From positions 124,001 to 188,000 of the forward strand of contig NZ_SMSJ01000001.1 of the NCBI RefSeq assembly GCF_004355005.1: a DNA stretch of 64,000 nt, given 5' to 3'. The translations under genes were made by a program, and so were the position numbers. The notes under the pieces are model-generated. The model searched no databases. It was not told where the DNA came from and worked only from the letters and a program-made list of their open reading frames with translations. Positions 34,992-43,697 of this stretch are shown here, in pieces. The first letter of the stretch is position 1, and every line of letters starts with the position of its first letter. This DNA comes from Dankookia rubra (GTDB taxonomy: Bacteria > Pseudomonadota > Alphaproteobacteria > Acetobacterales > Acetobacteraceae).

Positions 34992-35629
34992 CCGGCAGGG
35001 CCACCATCACCTGGTATTTCGACACGATCTCCCCCTTCGCCTGGATCGCCCTGCCGGCGATCGAGGCTATGTCGGCGCGGCAGCCGGTTATCCTGGCGCC
35101 GGTGGTGCTCGGCGCGGTGCTGGCACATTGGGGCAGCGTCGGCCCGGCGGAACTGCCGCCGAAGCGGCTGCACACCTATCGGCTCAGCCAGTTCTGCGCC
35201 GACCGGGCCGGCCTGCCGCTGCGCTACCCGCCGCGCCATCCCTTCCGCTCGCTGGAGGTGCAGCGGCTGCTGACCGCGCTCGGCGCCACGCCCGCCGCGG
35301 TGCGGACGGCCTTCGCCTTCATCTGGCAGGAAGGGCGCGATCCCGGCGAGCCGCAGGAATTCGCCGCACTCTGCGAGCGGCTGGGCGTGGCCGACTATGA
35401 AGAGCTGGTCGCGGCGCAGGACGCCAGGACGGCGCTGCGCGCCACGACCGAGGCGGCGACGGCGGCCGGCATCTTCGGCGTGCCGACGCTGCGGATCGGC
35501 GGAGAGATTTTCTGGGGCTCCGACGCCATGCCCATGGCCGAGGCCTATCTCGCCTGTCCCGGCCTTTTCGATGGCGGAGAAATGGCACGCCTCGCCAGCA
35601 TCCCCGCCGCCGTCGAGCGCCGGCGTTGA
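34988..35629 (+). CDS. 2-hydroxychromene-2-carboxylate isomerase family (DsbA-like, kappa GST)
   Basis: 213 residues. The N-terminal thioredoxin-like strand is ITWYFDTISPFAWIALPAIE, with Ser/Pro where DsbA has its CxxC, as in this glutathione-dependent isomerase group. The all-helical insert follows, and the C-terminal AAGIFGVPTLRIGGEIFWGS is highly characteristic (GVFGVPTfvv..elFWGqd). HCCA isomerases act in naphthalene-type aromatic catabolism, but many homologues have unknown substrates. Its ATG overlaps the end of the broken permease gene, suggesting the two once formed a transport/isomerase pair. Confidence 0.9.
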   Translation: MTGRATITWYFDTISPFAWIALPAIEAMSARQPVILAPVVLGAVLAHWGSVGPAELPPKRLHTYRLSQFCADRAGLPLRYPPRHPFRSLEVQRLLTALGATPAAVRTAFAFIWQEGRDPGEPQEFAALCERLGVADYEELVAAQDARTALRATTEAATAAGIFGVPTLRIGGEIFWGSDAMPMAEAYLACPGLFDGGEMARLASIPAAVERRR

Positions 35630-35680
35630 AGCAGATCGCCGAAGCGCGGAAACGCCTGCAGGCGCGACAGGACACGGGAT

Positions 35681-35715
35681 CGCGGCGGGCGGCCCCGAAG
35701 GTTCGGCCCGCCGCG
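35681..35715. terminator. Hairpin between convergent genes
   Basis: A perfect 10-bp stem (CGCGGCGGGC at 35681-35690, GCCCGCCGCG at 35706-35715) with a 15-nt loop lies between the convergent isomerase and PhyH-family genes. It probably terminates both. No T-tract is seen. Confidence 0.55.
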
Positions 35716-35722
35716 GCAGCGC

Positions 35723-36523
35723 CTATTCCGCCGCCTGCCTGTAGCGCCGGGCATACTGGGTGAGTGCATCGTCCGGCACCGGCAGAATAGGCGTGAAATC
35801 CTGATGCGCGATCCAGTCGGGCCTGGTCGGCTTGCGGATGTGGTTGGAGACCGCATTCAGCGTCAGGTATACGATCTTCCGCGGATAGGGCGTGATGTTC
35901 GGCGCCGAGCCATGCACCAGGTTGCCATGGAACATCAGCACACCGCCCGGCTTGCCGGTCGGCGCGACGATCCCGCCCTCCTGCACCAGCTCCGTCACCA
36001 CCGCGTCGTCCAATGTCCACAGCGGATAGGACGTGGTGCTGAGGTCGTGCCCCGCCTGCAGGTTGCCATGCGCCTGGCTGCGCGGGATCAGCATCAGCGG
36101 GCCATTGATCGGCATCACCTCGTCGAGGAAGACCGCGATGTTCATGGCGCGCGGCTCCGGCATCCCGTCGTCGCGCAGCCAGGTGCCGTAATCCTGGTGC
36201 CACTGCCAGACATCGCCGGTGAAGGCCGCCTTCGCGTTGATCTTGAACTGATGCATGTAGAGCTGCTCGCCGAAGAGCTGCTCGATCGGCTCGATCAGCC
36301 GCGGATGCGCGCCGAGCAGGCGGAAGGCCTCGTTGTAGGTATGCGCAGCGAAGGCAGTGCGCGGCGCACCGGATTTCTCGCGCCAGATCTCCGGGCGGTT
36401 GGCGGCGTAGATCGCCTCGGCCTCCTCGCGCAGCGCGGCGACTTCCTCGGCCGAGAAGGTCTCCGGCAGGAACAGCCAGCCTTCTTCCTGGAATTGGCGA
36501 ACCTGGTCGTCTGACAGGCGCAT
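35723..36523 (-). CDS. Phytanoyl-CoA dioxygenase (PhyH)-family Fe(II)/2-oxoglutarate oxygenase
   Basis: 266 residues. The iron-binding H-x-D is in WQWHQDYGTW; the distal histidine is probably in FHGNLVHGSAPN, followed by the 2-oxoglutarate-binding arginine in YPRKIVYLTLN. The layout FxxEGW...ALREEAEAIYA is standard for the family. The DYGTWLRDDGMPEPRAMNI stretch resembles ectoine hydroxylase (EctD) relatives, but no ectABC genes are here and EctD-defining residues are not all matched, so I leave the substrate open. It is monocistronic, divergent from the tandem TctC receptor genes. Confidence 0.9.
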   Translation of the reverse strand: MRLSDDQVRQFQEEGWLFLPETFSAEEVAALREEAEAIYAANRPEIWREKSGAPRTAFAAHTYNEAFRLLGAHPRLIEPIEQLFGEQLYMHQFKINAKAAFTGDVWQWHQDYGTWLRDDGMPEPRAMNIAVFLDEVMPINGPLMLIPRSQAHGNLQAGHDLSTTSYPLWTLDDAVVTELVQEGGIVAPTGKPGGVLMFHGNLVHGSAPNITPYPRKIVYLTLNAVSNHIRKPTRPDWIAHQDFTPILPVPDDALTQYARRYRQAAE

Positions 36524-36639
36524 CGTCCTTCTCCCTTCCTGGACGTTTGCCGCATCCTAGGCCGCGGCGGCGGCGGACCAAAGGCTTTCCCGCAGCTGAC
36601 AGGGCGGGGCAGGATGCGACAAAGACCACGGAGGAACGC

Positions 36640-37611
36640 ATGACCCAACGGTTCGGCCGACGCCCCCTCGTCGCTGCCGCCCTCGCCGCACCTTTTTCCG
36701 CGCGGGCGCAACCCGATTGGCCCAGCCGCCCGGTTCGAGTGGTGATCTCCTGGCCGCCCGGCGGCGGCGCCGATATCCCGATGCGGCTGGCCGCGCCGGC
36801 GATGCAGCAGGTGCTCGGCCAGCCACTGGTGCTGGAGAACCGCGCCGGCGCCAGCGGTTCGGTCGGCGCCGGGGTCGTCGCCCAGGCGGCCCCCGACGGC
36901 TACACCACGCTGGCCGATACCGCCGGCGGTTCGGTCAACCACCTGCTGATCCCGAGCCTGCCCTACGACTTCGCTAAGCAGTTGACGCCGATCAGCCAGA
37001 TGGTCCGCTCGCCGCTGGTCTGCGTGGTGCGGGCAGACCACCCCTCCCAAACCCTGCCGGCGCTCATCGAGCGGCTGCGGGCGGCGCCGGGGCAGATCCC
37101 CTATGCTTCCTCCGGCGTCGGCACGGCGACGCATCTGGCGCCGGCGCTGCTGCTGCGGCGGGCCGGGGTGACCGCCAACCATGTCTCCTATCGCGGCGGC
37201 GCCGCCTCGATCGCAGGCATCCTGGCAGGGGACGCCGAATTCGTCTTTTCCACCCTGCCCTCGGCGACGCCGCTGATCCATGAGGGCCGATTGCGCGGCC
37301 TGGCCGTCAGCATCGCCCAACGCCTGCCCAACCTGCCGGGCATCCCGACGGTACAGGAACAGGGTTTCCCGGATTTCGACGTCGCGGACTGGCTCGGCTT
37401 CTACGCTCCGGCCGGGACACCGGCACCGATCATCGCCCGGTTGGCGGAGGCGGCGCAGGCAGGCATGCGCGACCCGAATGCAGTGAAGCGCCTGGGCGAG
37501 ATCGGCATGATCCCGGTCGGCAGCAGCCCGGCCGAGTTCATCGCCTTCTTTAACGACCAGCGAGCCCGCATGGGAGCGCTGATCCTGGCCGAGGGAATCA
37601 AGGTCGAATGA
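36640..37611 (+). CDS. TctC/Bug-family tripartite tricarboxylate transporter receptor (first of a tandem pair)
   Basis: 323 residues from the ATG at 36640, with an excellent SD (GGAGGA). The Tat/Sec-type signal is RRPLVAAALAAPFSARAQ. Bug signatures: PSRPVRVVISWPPGGGADIP, LENRAGASGSVGAGVVAQAA, DGYTTL, SSGVGTATHLA, HVSYRGGAASIAGILAG and PTVQEQGFPDFDV. It is a periplasmic high-affinity binding protein, usually for carboxylates, but TctA/TctB membrane subunits are not encoded nearby. Its last codons overlap the next receptor gene by 4 nt (ATGA). Such orphan receptors are abundant in Roseomonas- and Bordetella-like genomes. Confidence 0.93.
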   Translation: MTQRFGRRPLVAAALAAPFSARAQPDWPSRPVRVVISWPPGGGADIPMRLAAPAMQQVLGQPLVLENRAGASGSVGAGVVAQAAPDGYTTLADTAGGSVNHLLIPSLPYDFAKQLTPISQMVRSPLVCVVRADHPSQTLPALIERLRAAPGQIPYASSGVGTATHLAPALLLRRAGVTANHVSYRGGAASIAGILAGDAEFVFSTLPSATPLIHEGRLRGLAVSIAQRLPNLPGIPTVQEQGFPDFDVADWLGFYAPAGTPAPIIARLAEAAQAGMRDPNAVKRLGEIGMIPVGSSPAEFIAFFNDQRARMGALILAEGIKVE

Positions 37612-38573
37612 CCCGCCGCGGCACCCTGGCGCTGCTCGGCGTCGCCGCCCTGCCCCGCGGCGCCGGTGCCGAGGCCGGCTACCCGACCCGGCCGATCCGC
37701 GTGGTGGTCGCCTGGCCGGCCGGTGGCGGCGTCGATACGCCGACTCGCCTCGTCTCGGTTGTCATGGGGCGCGTCCTCGGCCAGCCGCTGGTGCTCGACA
37801 ACCGCGGCGGCGCCACCGGCTCGATCGGCGCGGCTGAGGCATCGCGCGCCGCGCCGGACGGCTACACCATCCTGGCCGACGGGCTCAGCTTGACCACCAA
37901 TGCGCTGACGATGCTCGGCCTGAGCTACAACCCGCTGACCGCCTTCGCGCCGATCTCGCAGATGGTCTCGGCACCGATGCTGCTGGTGGCGCGGGCCGAC
38001 CACCCCGCGCGCAGTCTGGCGCAGCTGCTGGACATGGCGCGGGAGAATCCGGGCAAGCTGACCTACTTTTCCTCCGGCATCATGGGCGGGCCGCATACCA
38101 CCGGCTTGGCGCTACTGCGCCGGGCCGGGGCCACTGCCGCCCATGTCCCCTATCGCGGCGGCAGCCAGTCGATCGCCGGGGTGATGGGGGGAGACACCGA
38201 TTTCGGCTTCTCCACCCTGCCGCAGGCGGTGCCTCTGGTGCGGGAGGGGCGGCTTCGCGCGCTTGGCGTCTCCTCGCTCGAGCGGATGCCGACATTGCCC
38301 GAGATTCCGACCATTGCCGAGCAGGGCTTCCCGGGCTTCCAAAAGATGGAGACCGCCAACCTATGGGCCCCCGCAGGCACCCCGACCGAGGCCATCGCCC
38401 GGCTGCGCGACGCGGTGGTGGCCGCCCTGGCCGATCCCGAGGTGCGGAGCCGGCTGGAGACGCTGGGAATGAAACCGGTGGGCAGCATGCCGGCCGAACT
38501 CGGCGCCGCCACGGCCGCGCATACCGCCGCCGTCGCTGAGCTTTACCGGATCGAGGGCCTCAGGCCGGACTAG
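37608..38573 (+). CDS. TctC/Bug-family receptor (second of the tandem pair)
   Basis: 321 residues, translationally coupled to the preceding receptor by an ATGA overlap. Signal MTRRGTLALLGVAALPRGAG. Bug marks are PTRPIRVVVAWPAGGGVDTP, LDNRGGATGSIGAAEASRAA, DGYTIL, HVPYRGGSQSIAGVMGG and PTIAEQGFPGFQ. The two proteins are clearly related (same motif spacing) but diverged throughout, consistent with an old tandem duplication and different ligands. Its 3' end overlaps the convergent metF gene by 14 nt. Confidence 0.93.
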   Translation: MTRRGTLALLGVAALPRGAGAEAGYPTRPIRVVVAWPAGGGVDTPTRLVSVVMGRVLGQPLVLDNRGGATGSIGAAEASRAAPDGYTILADGLSLTTNALTMLGLSYNPLTAFAPISQMVSAPMLLVARADHPARSLAQLLDMARENPGKLTYFSSGIMGGPHTTGLALLRRAGATAAHVPYRGGSQSIAGVMGGDTDFGFSTLPQAVPLVREGRLRALGVSSLERMPTLPEIPTIAEQGFPGFQKMETANLWAPAGTPTEAIARLRDAVVAALADPEVRSRLETLGMKPVGSMPAELGAATAAHTAAVAELYRIEGLRPD

Positions 38574-39540
38574 CCGCGGCCCGCGGCCGTGCACCCAGGA
38601 TATGGGCGATGGCAAAGACCAGGTCGGGCCGGTTCAGCGTGTAGAAGTGGAACTCGTCCACGCCATTGGCCTGCAGCAGCCGCACCTGCTCGGCCGCGAC
38701 CACGGCCGCCACCATGCGGCGGGTCTCGACGTCGTCCTCCAGGCCCTCGAACAGCCGGCCCATCCAATCCGGCACCCCGGCGCCGCACATGGCGGAAAAT
38801 TTCTTCATCTGGGTGAAATTCGAGACCGGCATGATGCCGGGTACGATCGGCATGGTAATGCCGGCCGCCAAGCAACGGTCGAGGAAGCGGAGAAAGACGT
38901 CGCTGTCGAAGAAGTACTGGGTAATCGCCCGAGTCGCCCCGGCATCGATCTTCCGCTTCAGGTTGTCGAGGTCATGGTCGGCCGACAGCGCGGTCGGGTG
39001 GACCTCGGGGTAGGCGGCGACGCTGATCTCGAAGGGCGCGACGCGGGTCAGGCCGGCAACCAGGTCGGCGGCATAGGCATAGCCCTCCGGATGCGCCTCG
39101 TAGCGCTCGGCCCCGGCCGGCGGGTCGCCGCGCAGCGCCACGATGTGCCGCACGCCGGCCGTCCAATAGGCCCGGGCCACGTCGTCGACCTCCCCGCGGG
39201 AGGCACCGACGCAGGTCAGGTGCGCCGCCGGGGTCAGCGAGGTCTCCTGCACGATCCTCGAGAGGGTCGCATGCGTCCGCGCCTGGGTGGTCCCGCCGGC
39301 GCCATAGGTGACCGAGACGAAACGCGGCGCCAGGGGCTCCAGCCGCCGGATGCAGGACCAGAGCTGGGATTCCAGCGCATCGGTCTTCGGCGGGAAGAAC
39401 TCGAAGGACAGCGCCGGTGCCGGCAGGGCCGCGAGTTGCGGCAGGCCGTCGACGCGCGGGCCGGTCAGCCAGCGCTGCAGCGTGCCGCGCGTGGCCTCGG
39501 GACGGCGCCGGTCGGCCGGCTCGGTGAAGGTCTGGTCCAT
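38560..39540 (-). CDS. metF: 5,10-methylenetetrahydrofolate reductase
   Basis: 326 residues from the ATG at 39540, with AGGGA as SD. Signatures are LSFEFFPPKTDALE at the start of the barrel (catalytic Glu region), FVSVTYGAGGTTQARTH, HIVALRGDPPAG (folate/FAD loop), GATRAITQYFFDSDVFLRFL, PIVPGIMPVSN and EFHFYTLNRPDLV near the C-terminus. It reduces methylene-THF to 5-methyl-THF with FAD for methionine synthesis. The N-terminal extension of about 45 residues (PADRRRPEATRGTLQRWLTG) is longer than in E. coli. It is divergent from mlaA. Confidence 0.95.
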   Translation of the reverse strand: MDQTFTEPADRRRPEATRGTLQRWLTGPRVDGLPQLAALPAPALSFEFFPPKTDALESQLWSCIRRLEPLAPRFVSVTYGAGGTTQARTHATLSRIVQETSLTPAAHLTCVGASRGEVDDVARAYWTAGVRHIVALRGDPPAGAERYEAHPEGYAYAADLVAGLTRVAPFEISVAAYPEVHPTALSADHDLDNLKRKIDAGATRAITQYFFDSDVFLRFLDRCLAAGITMPIVPGIMPVSNFTQMKKFSAMCGAGVPDWMGRLFEGLEDDVETRRMVAAVVAAEQVRLLQANGVDEFHFYTLNRPDLVFAIAHILGARPRAAASPA

Positions 39541-39678
39541 GATTTTCCCTAAGCCACCAATCAACGTCTTCGCAAGCGGGGCACCCGATACAGTTTGTGG
39601 CGTTGCAGCAAAACACCAACCGCCATAATGGCCGTCGTGATCACGGCGAATGGCGGGAGGTTGACCAACCTTCCGCGG

Positions 39679-39714
39679 TTCACCGTGGCAATTGATTGCG
39701 TTATATTAACGCAA
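39679..39714 (+). promoter_or_regulatory. Sigma70-like promoter overlapped by a 19-bp palindrome (mlaA/metF intergenic)
   Basis: A -35 TTCACC (39679-39684) and a -10 TATATT (39702-39707) are 17 bp apart and read towards mlaA, giving a leader of about 16 nt. A perfect palindrome, TTGCGTTA-TAT-TAACGCAA (39696-39714), covers the -10 box, the classical position for a repressor operator. The surrounding DNA is locally AT-rich in a GC-rich genome. Which regulator binds, and whether metF (start 156 bp away on the other strand) responds too, is unknown. Confidence 0.6.
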
Positions 39715-39730
39715 AAGGGCTCCGCCGCCA

Positions 39731-40576
39731 ATGCGCCTGACCATCAGATCCCGGTCTCGTACCAGCGTGTCCCGCTGCACCGTCGCGCTGATGGCGCTGG
39801 CGATTCTGGCTGGCTGCGCCACTCGTCCCGATCCGAACGATCCCGAAGAGGTCGCCGAGTTTAAGCAAACCAACGACCCGATCGAGCCCTTCAACCGGAG
39901 CATGTTCGCGGTGCACCAGGGAATTGACCGATTGGTCCTGCGTCCCGTTGCGGTTGCCTATCGCGATGTCGTGCCGCCGCCGATCCGCACCGGGATCCGC
40001 AACGTGCTCGGCAATCTCAGAACGCCGGTCATCCTGGCGAACGACATGCTGCAGGGCGAGCCCCGTCGCGCTGGCGACACGCTCGGCCGATTCCTGATCA
40101 ACACCACGTTAGGTCTTGGAGGCATCTTCGACGTTGCCGGCAATCAATTCGGGGTCAAGGGCCATAGCGAGGATTACGGACAGACCCTGGCGGTCTGGGG
40201 TGTCGGCGAGGGGGCCTATCTGTTCATCCCGGTCCTCGGTCCATCCAATCCACGCGACCTGACCGGGTTTGGCCTGGGCATTGCCAGCGACCCGCTGACC
40301 TGGGTCGGCCAGGGTGTCACGGTCGACGTGCTGACCGGCACCCGCGCCGGCATGAGCGTGGTCGATACCCGCGAATCGCTCATCGAGGTGATCGACATCG
40401 TCAACAGCGAGTCGCTCGATCCCTACGCGACGTTGCGGAGCGCTTATCGCCAGCGCCGCAACGCCGAGATCCGCAACGCCAACGACAACACGGCGCCGTC
40501 CGCAGCCGGCGGCACCGGCTTTGGTGTCGGTACCGGTATCAAGCCGCCGCCGCCGGGCACCCCGCTGCCGCGCTGA
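39731..40576 (+). CDS. mlaA: MlaA/VacJ-family outer-membrane lipoprotein
   Basis: 281 residues. The lipobox is AILAGC with C29. Family marks are NDPIEPFNRSMFAVHQGIDR, VAVAYRDVVPPPIRTGIRNVLGNLRTP, ANDMLQGEPRRAGDTLGRFLINTTLGLGGIFDVA and EDYGQTLAVWGVGEGAYLFIP. MlaA removes misplaced phospholipids from the outer leaflet of the outer membrane and passes them to MlaC. The next gene encodes MlaC, so this is the periplasmic half of the Mla pathway; MlaFEDB is not in the window. The C-terminus is Gly/Pro-rich. Confidence 0.95.
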   Translation: MRLTIRSRSRTSVSRCTVALMALAILAGCATRPDPNDPEEVAEFKQTNDPIEPFNRSMFAVHQGIDRLVLRPVAVAYRDVVPPPIRTGIRNVLGNLRTPVILANDMLQGEPRRAGDTLGRFLINTTLGLGGIFDVAGNQFGVKGHSEDYGQTLAVWGVGEGAYLFIPVLGPSNPRDLTGFGLGIASDPLTWVGQGVTVDVLTGTRAGMSVVDTRESLIEVIDIVNSESLDPYATLRSAYRQRRNAEIRNANDNTAPSAAGGTGFGVGTGIKPPPPGTPLPR

Positions 40577-40595
40577 CCGACCTGGAGAGACCAGA

Positions 40596-41228
40596 ATGAC
40601 CGCATTTCCCCGCCGCATGCTGCTGGGCGCCGGCCTCGGCCTGCCCTTTGCCGGCCGCGCCCTGGCGCAGCAGGATATCGGCCGCGCCGCCAGCTTCATC
40701 CAGACCACCGGCCAGGACCTGGTGGCCGCCATCAACGACACGCGCGCCGATGTCGCCGCGCGCCGGCTGAAGGTCGCCGCGGTGCTGCGGAAAGCGGTGG
40801 ACATCGAGGGCGTCGGCCGCTTCATCCTCGGCCGCTGGTGGCGCCAGGCAACGCCGCAGGAGCAGGCGGAATACGTGAAGCTGTTCGAGGAGACGCTGAT
40901 CCGCAACCTTTCGGCCCGTTTCGGCGAATACCAGGGCGTGCGCTTCTCGCTCGGCCGCAGCCAGCAGCGGACCGAAGACGACGTACTGGTCAACACCATC
41001 ATCGAGCGGCCGAACAGCGCGCCCTTCGCCCTCGACTGGCGGGTTGGCGAGGTCGGCGGTCAGCCCAAGGTGGTGGACGTGATCGCCGAGGGCACCTCGC
41101 TGCGGCTCACCCAGCGCAGCGAGTATTCCTCGGTCATCCAGCAGAACAATGGCTCAGTCGCCGCACTGCTGGCGGCGATGAAGCGCCAGATCCAGCAGCT
41201 CGCGGCCCGGGAACAGGGCGCGCGTTAA
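40596..41228 (+). CDS. mlaC: MlaC-family phospholipid-binding periplasmic protein
   Basis: 210 residues from the ATG at 40596, with SD GGAGAG. The Tat-like signal is FPRRMLLGAGLGLPFAGRALA. The mature part has the Tol-tol-Ttg2/MlaC pattern: AASFIQTTGQDLVAAINDT, VDIEGVGRFILGRWWRQATPQEQAEYVKLFEETLIRNLSARF, then VLVNTIIER and VVDVIAEGTSLRLTQRSEYSSVIQQNNGSVAALLAAMK. It shuttles phospholipid between MlaA and the inner-membrane MlaFEDB transporter. It lies 19 nt after mlaA, in the same transcription unit, and is convergent with the patatin-like gene. Confidence 0.94.
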   Translation: MTAFPRRMLLGAGLGLPFAGRALAQQDIGRAASFIQTTGQDLVAAINDTRADVAARRLKVAAVLRKAVDIEGVGRFILGRWWRQATPQEQAEYVKLFEETLIRNLSARFGEYQGVRFSLGRSQQRTEDDVLVNTIIERPNSAPFALDWRVGEVGGQPKVVDVIAEGTSLRLTQRSEYSSVIQQNNGSVAALLAAMKRQIQQLAAREQGAR

Positions 41229-41247
41229 GGGTCGGCTGCCGGCCGCC

Positions 41248-42432
41248 TCACGCCGCGTCGCGCGGCACCTGCCCGATACGCGACGCGGGCGCTGCCGCCG
41301 GCGCATGGAGGTCGAAGGTGCGGGCGCCGATCTCGGCCGGCATCGGCGCCAGCCAGGGTGAGGCAACCAGCGCGGCGGCAGCATCGGCTCGCCCGGCGGC
41401 CCAGCGCTCCTCCATGGTACGGCGGCTGAACTCGTAGTCCTTGGCCTGGCCCTGCGGCTGGTCCGGCCGGTAGATCAGCTGGACGATGTCCATGGTGGTG
41501 ACGCAGCCATAGGCATAGAGGAATTGCGCTTCCGGGGTTGCTCGCAGCGCGTCCGGCAGCATCTCGAACAGCGCGTTGATGTTGTGCCGGACGTCATGCG
41601 CGTTGCGCAGCATGTCGGTCACGGCGCGGGTGCGGCTGGAATAGCGGATGTCCTTGTCGCGCTCGGCGACCTCCGCCAAGGTGGTCGGCAGCGCCCCGCG
41701 GGAGGGGAAGACATCCACTTGGAAGGTCAGGCGGCTGCGGCGGGGGATGTATTCCAGCACGTATTGCAGCGGCGTGTTGGAGACCAGTCCGCCGTCCCAG
41801 TAGTGCTCGCCGTCGATCTCGATGGCCGGGAAGCCCGGCGGCAGGGCGCCGCTGGCCATGACGTGCTCCGGCCGGATGGTGATCTCGGCATTGTCGAAAT
41901 AGGCAAAGTTGCCGGTGCGCACATTCACCGCGCCGACGCTGAAGCGCATCTGCTTCGCATTGATCCGGTCGAAATCCACAAGGGCCTCCAGCGTCCCCTT
42001 CAGCGCGGCGGTGTCGTAGTAGCTGACCGGCTCGGGCCCGAGCAGCCAGTCCATCGCCTGCCGCGGCGCGAAGAAGCCGGGCTGGCCGAGCAGCAGGGCA
42101 CTGGCGGCGCCGAGTTGGCGGTAATCCACCCAGCCGGCTGCGAGCGCGCCCTGCCAGCATCCCGCCAGGGTACTCGCCGGCGCGGTGATGCCTTCCCAGA
42201 ACTGCCGTAGTTTAGCCACGCGCTCGCCAGGTGGGTTGCCGGCGATGATCGCGGCATTGATGGCGCCGATAGAGATGCCGGCCACCCAGTCGGGCAGATA
42301 ATCGGACCCGGACAATGCTTCGTAGACCCCGGCCTGGTAGCTGCCGAGCGCGCCGCCGCCCTGCAGGACCAGGGACACCTTCTTGTCGTAGCTGGCGGTA
42401 CGTGGCGGCGCGGGGGGCGTCGAGATCGGCAT
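41248..42432 (-). CDS. Patatin-like phospholipase
   Basis: 394 residues. The oxyanion-hole stretch is LVLQGGGALGSYQAGVYEAL. The nucleophile serine S54 is in GISIG, and the catalytic aspartate is in WDGGLVSN (about residue 215). The C-terminal part (RYSSRTRAVTDMLRNAHDVRHNINALFEMLP, QLIYRPDQPQGQAKDYEFSR, TMEERWAAG) is the DUF3734-type extension of the bacterial long patatins. There is no signal peptide. It hydrolyses acyl ester bonds of phospholipids or storage lipids in the cytoplasm. It is next to mlaAC, but on the opposite strand, so a lipid-homeostasis link is only suggestive. Confidence 0.93.
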   Translation of the reverse strand: MPISTPPAPPRTASYDKKVSLVLQGGGALGSYQAGVYEALSGSDYLPDWVAGISIGAINAAIIAGNPPGERVAKLRQFWEGITAPASTLAGCWQGALAAGWVDYRQLGAASALLLGQPGFFAPRQAMDWLLGPEPVSYYDTAALKGTLEALVDFDRINAKQMRFSVGAVNVRTGNFAYFDNAEITIRPEHVMASGALPPGFPAIEIDGEHYWDGGLVSNTPLQYVLEYIPRRSRLTFQVDVFPSRGALPTTLAEVAERDKDIRYSSRTRAVTDMLRNAHDVRHNINALFEMLPDALRATPEAQFLYAYGCVTTMDIVQLIYRPDQPQGQAKDYEFSRRTMEERWAAGRADAAAALVASPWLAPMPAEIGARTFDLHAPAAAPASRIGQVPRDAA

Positions 42433-42707
42433 GAAGACTCCTTCAGCGGTCGAGGGGGTTTAGCGCCACCGACCGGCTCGGCACATGCAACACTCCGGTA
42501 AGCCACGCGCCACCGCAGCCGCGAGACCGCGAGACAGGTGCCGCTGCCCGCGACTGCGCCACTTCCAGCTTTGGCCGGCCGCCGCGGTCCCGCCGCAGCT
42601 GGCGGCAAGGACAATGCGGATGGCACCGTACCGCGTCGAAAAGCTTCCAGCCGCGACGCCGGGATGCTCTGCTGAGGCCAAGCACGATCACCGGGAGGAG
42701 AATCGCC

Positions 42708-43688
42708 ATGCGCCGACGGAGCCTCGCCCTCACCCTGCTCGCCGCCCTATTGCCGGCTGCTGCGGGTGCCTTTCCCGACCGCCCGATCACGCTGGTAACC
42801 GGTTACGCGCCCGGCGGCAGCACCGACATCGCCGCCCGTATCCTCGCCGACCGAATGCCGTCTTATCTGGGGCCGGAGGCGCGGATGCTGGTGGACAACC
42901 GGCCGGGCGCGGCCGGGGTCATCGCCACCGAATGGCTGAAACGCCAGCCGGCGGACGGCTATACCATCATGGTGACGGAGACCGGTGCCTCGGCTGCCGC
43001 GCCGGCGGCGATGATCGGCGGCACGCGCTACGATCCGGTGACCGACTTCACCCATATCGGCATCGTCAGCACGCCGCCCGGCGTGCTGGTGGTGACCGAG
43101 AGCCTGCCCGGCCGCACGCCGGCGGAGGTGCTGGAGACGCTGCGCCGTGCCGCGCCGGACCAGCTGACCTATGCGAGCTCCGGCGTCGGCGGCGTACTGC
43201 ACCTGCGTGCAGAGATGCTCGCACAGGCCTTCGGCACGCGCTACGTCCACGTGCCCTATCGCAGCGGCGCGCAGATGGTGCAGTCGATCATGACGGGGGA
43301 ATCGCAATTCGGCATCGCCGCCCTCGCCTCCGCCACGCCGCTGATGCGCGACGGCAAGATCCGCGGCATCGCTATGGTCGGCGACCGGCGTTTCCCGCTC
43401 TACCCGGATATCCCGACGCTCGGGGAGCTCGGCGTGCCCGGCTTCGACAATGGCGGCTACTTCCTGCTCATCGCCCCGGCTGGCCTGCCATTGCGGGTGG
43501 CGGAGACGCTGAATCGGGCACTGCAGCAGACCTTGATGGAGCCGATCGTGCGCGACCGGATGCTGACCGCGGGGCACGAGCCGCCGGAAGGGCCGAACGA
43601 TCTGGCCGCGGCGCGCGCCTTCATGATGCGGGAATACGAGACGTACCGGAAGATCGTCGAGCAGACCGGCGTTCGCCTGCAGCCCTGA
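42708..43688 (+). CDS. TctC/Bug-family receptor (third in the window)
   Basis: 326 residues, SD GGGAGGAG. Signal MRRRSLALTLLAALLPAAAGA. Bug motifs: PDRPITLVTGYAPGGSTDIA, VDNRPGAAGVIATEWLKRQ, DGYTIM, SSGVGGVLHLRAE, HVPYRSGAQMVQSIMTG and PTLGELGVPGFDN. It is a periplasmic binding protein without TctAB neighbours. The divergent 275-bp region upstream shows no clear regulatory motif. It converges with a GNAT acetyltransferase gene after 9 nt. Confidence 0.92.
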   Translation: MRRRSLALTLLAALLPAAAGAFPDRPITLVTGYAPGGSTDIAARILADRMPSYLGPEARMLVDNRPGAAGVIATEWLKRQPADGYTIMVTETGASAAAPAAMIGGTRYDPVTDFTHIGIVSTPPGVLVVTESLPGRTPAEVLETLRRAAPDQLTYASSGVGGVLHLRAEMLAQAFGTRYVHVPYRSGAQMVQSIMTGESQFGIAALASATPLMRDGKIRGIAMVGDRRFPLYPDIPTLGELGVPGFDNGGYFLLIAPAGLPLRVAETLNRALQQTLMEPIVRDRMLTAGHEPPEGPNDLAAARAFMMREYETYRKIVEQTGVRLQP

Positions 43689-43697
43689 CCGAAAGGA

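Noticed and set aside
35723-36523. Calling the PhyH-family gene ectoine hydroxylase (ectD)
   Set aside because: The H-x-D region is similar, but there are no ectABC neighbours and the full EctD signature is not matched.
39541-39730. Possible SAM-type riboswitch upstream of metF
   Set aside because: No segment matches the SAM-II or SAH riboswitch consensus by eye; only the palindrome near mlaA stands out. A covariance-model scan would settle it.
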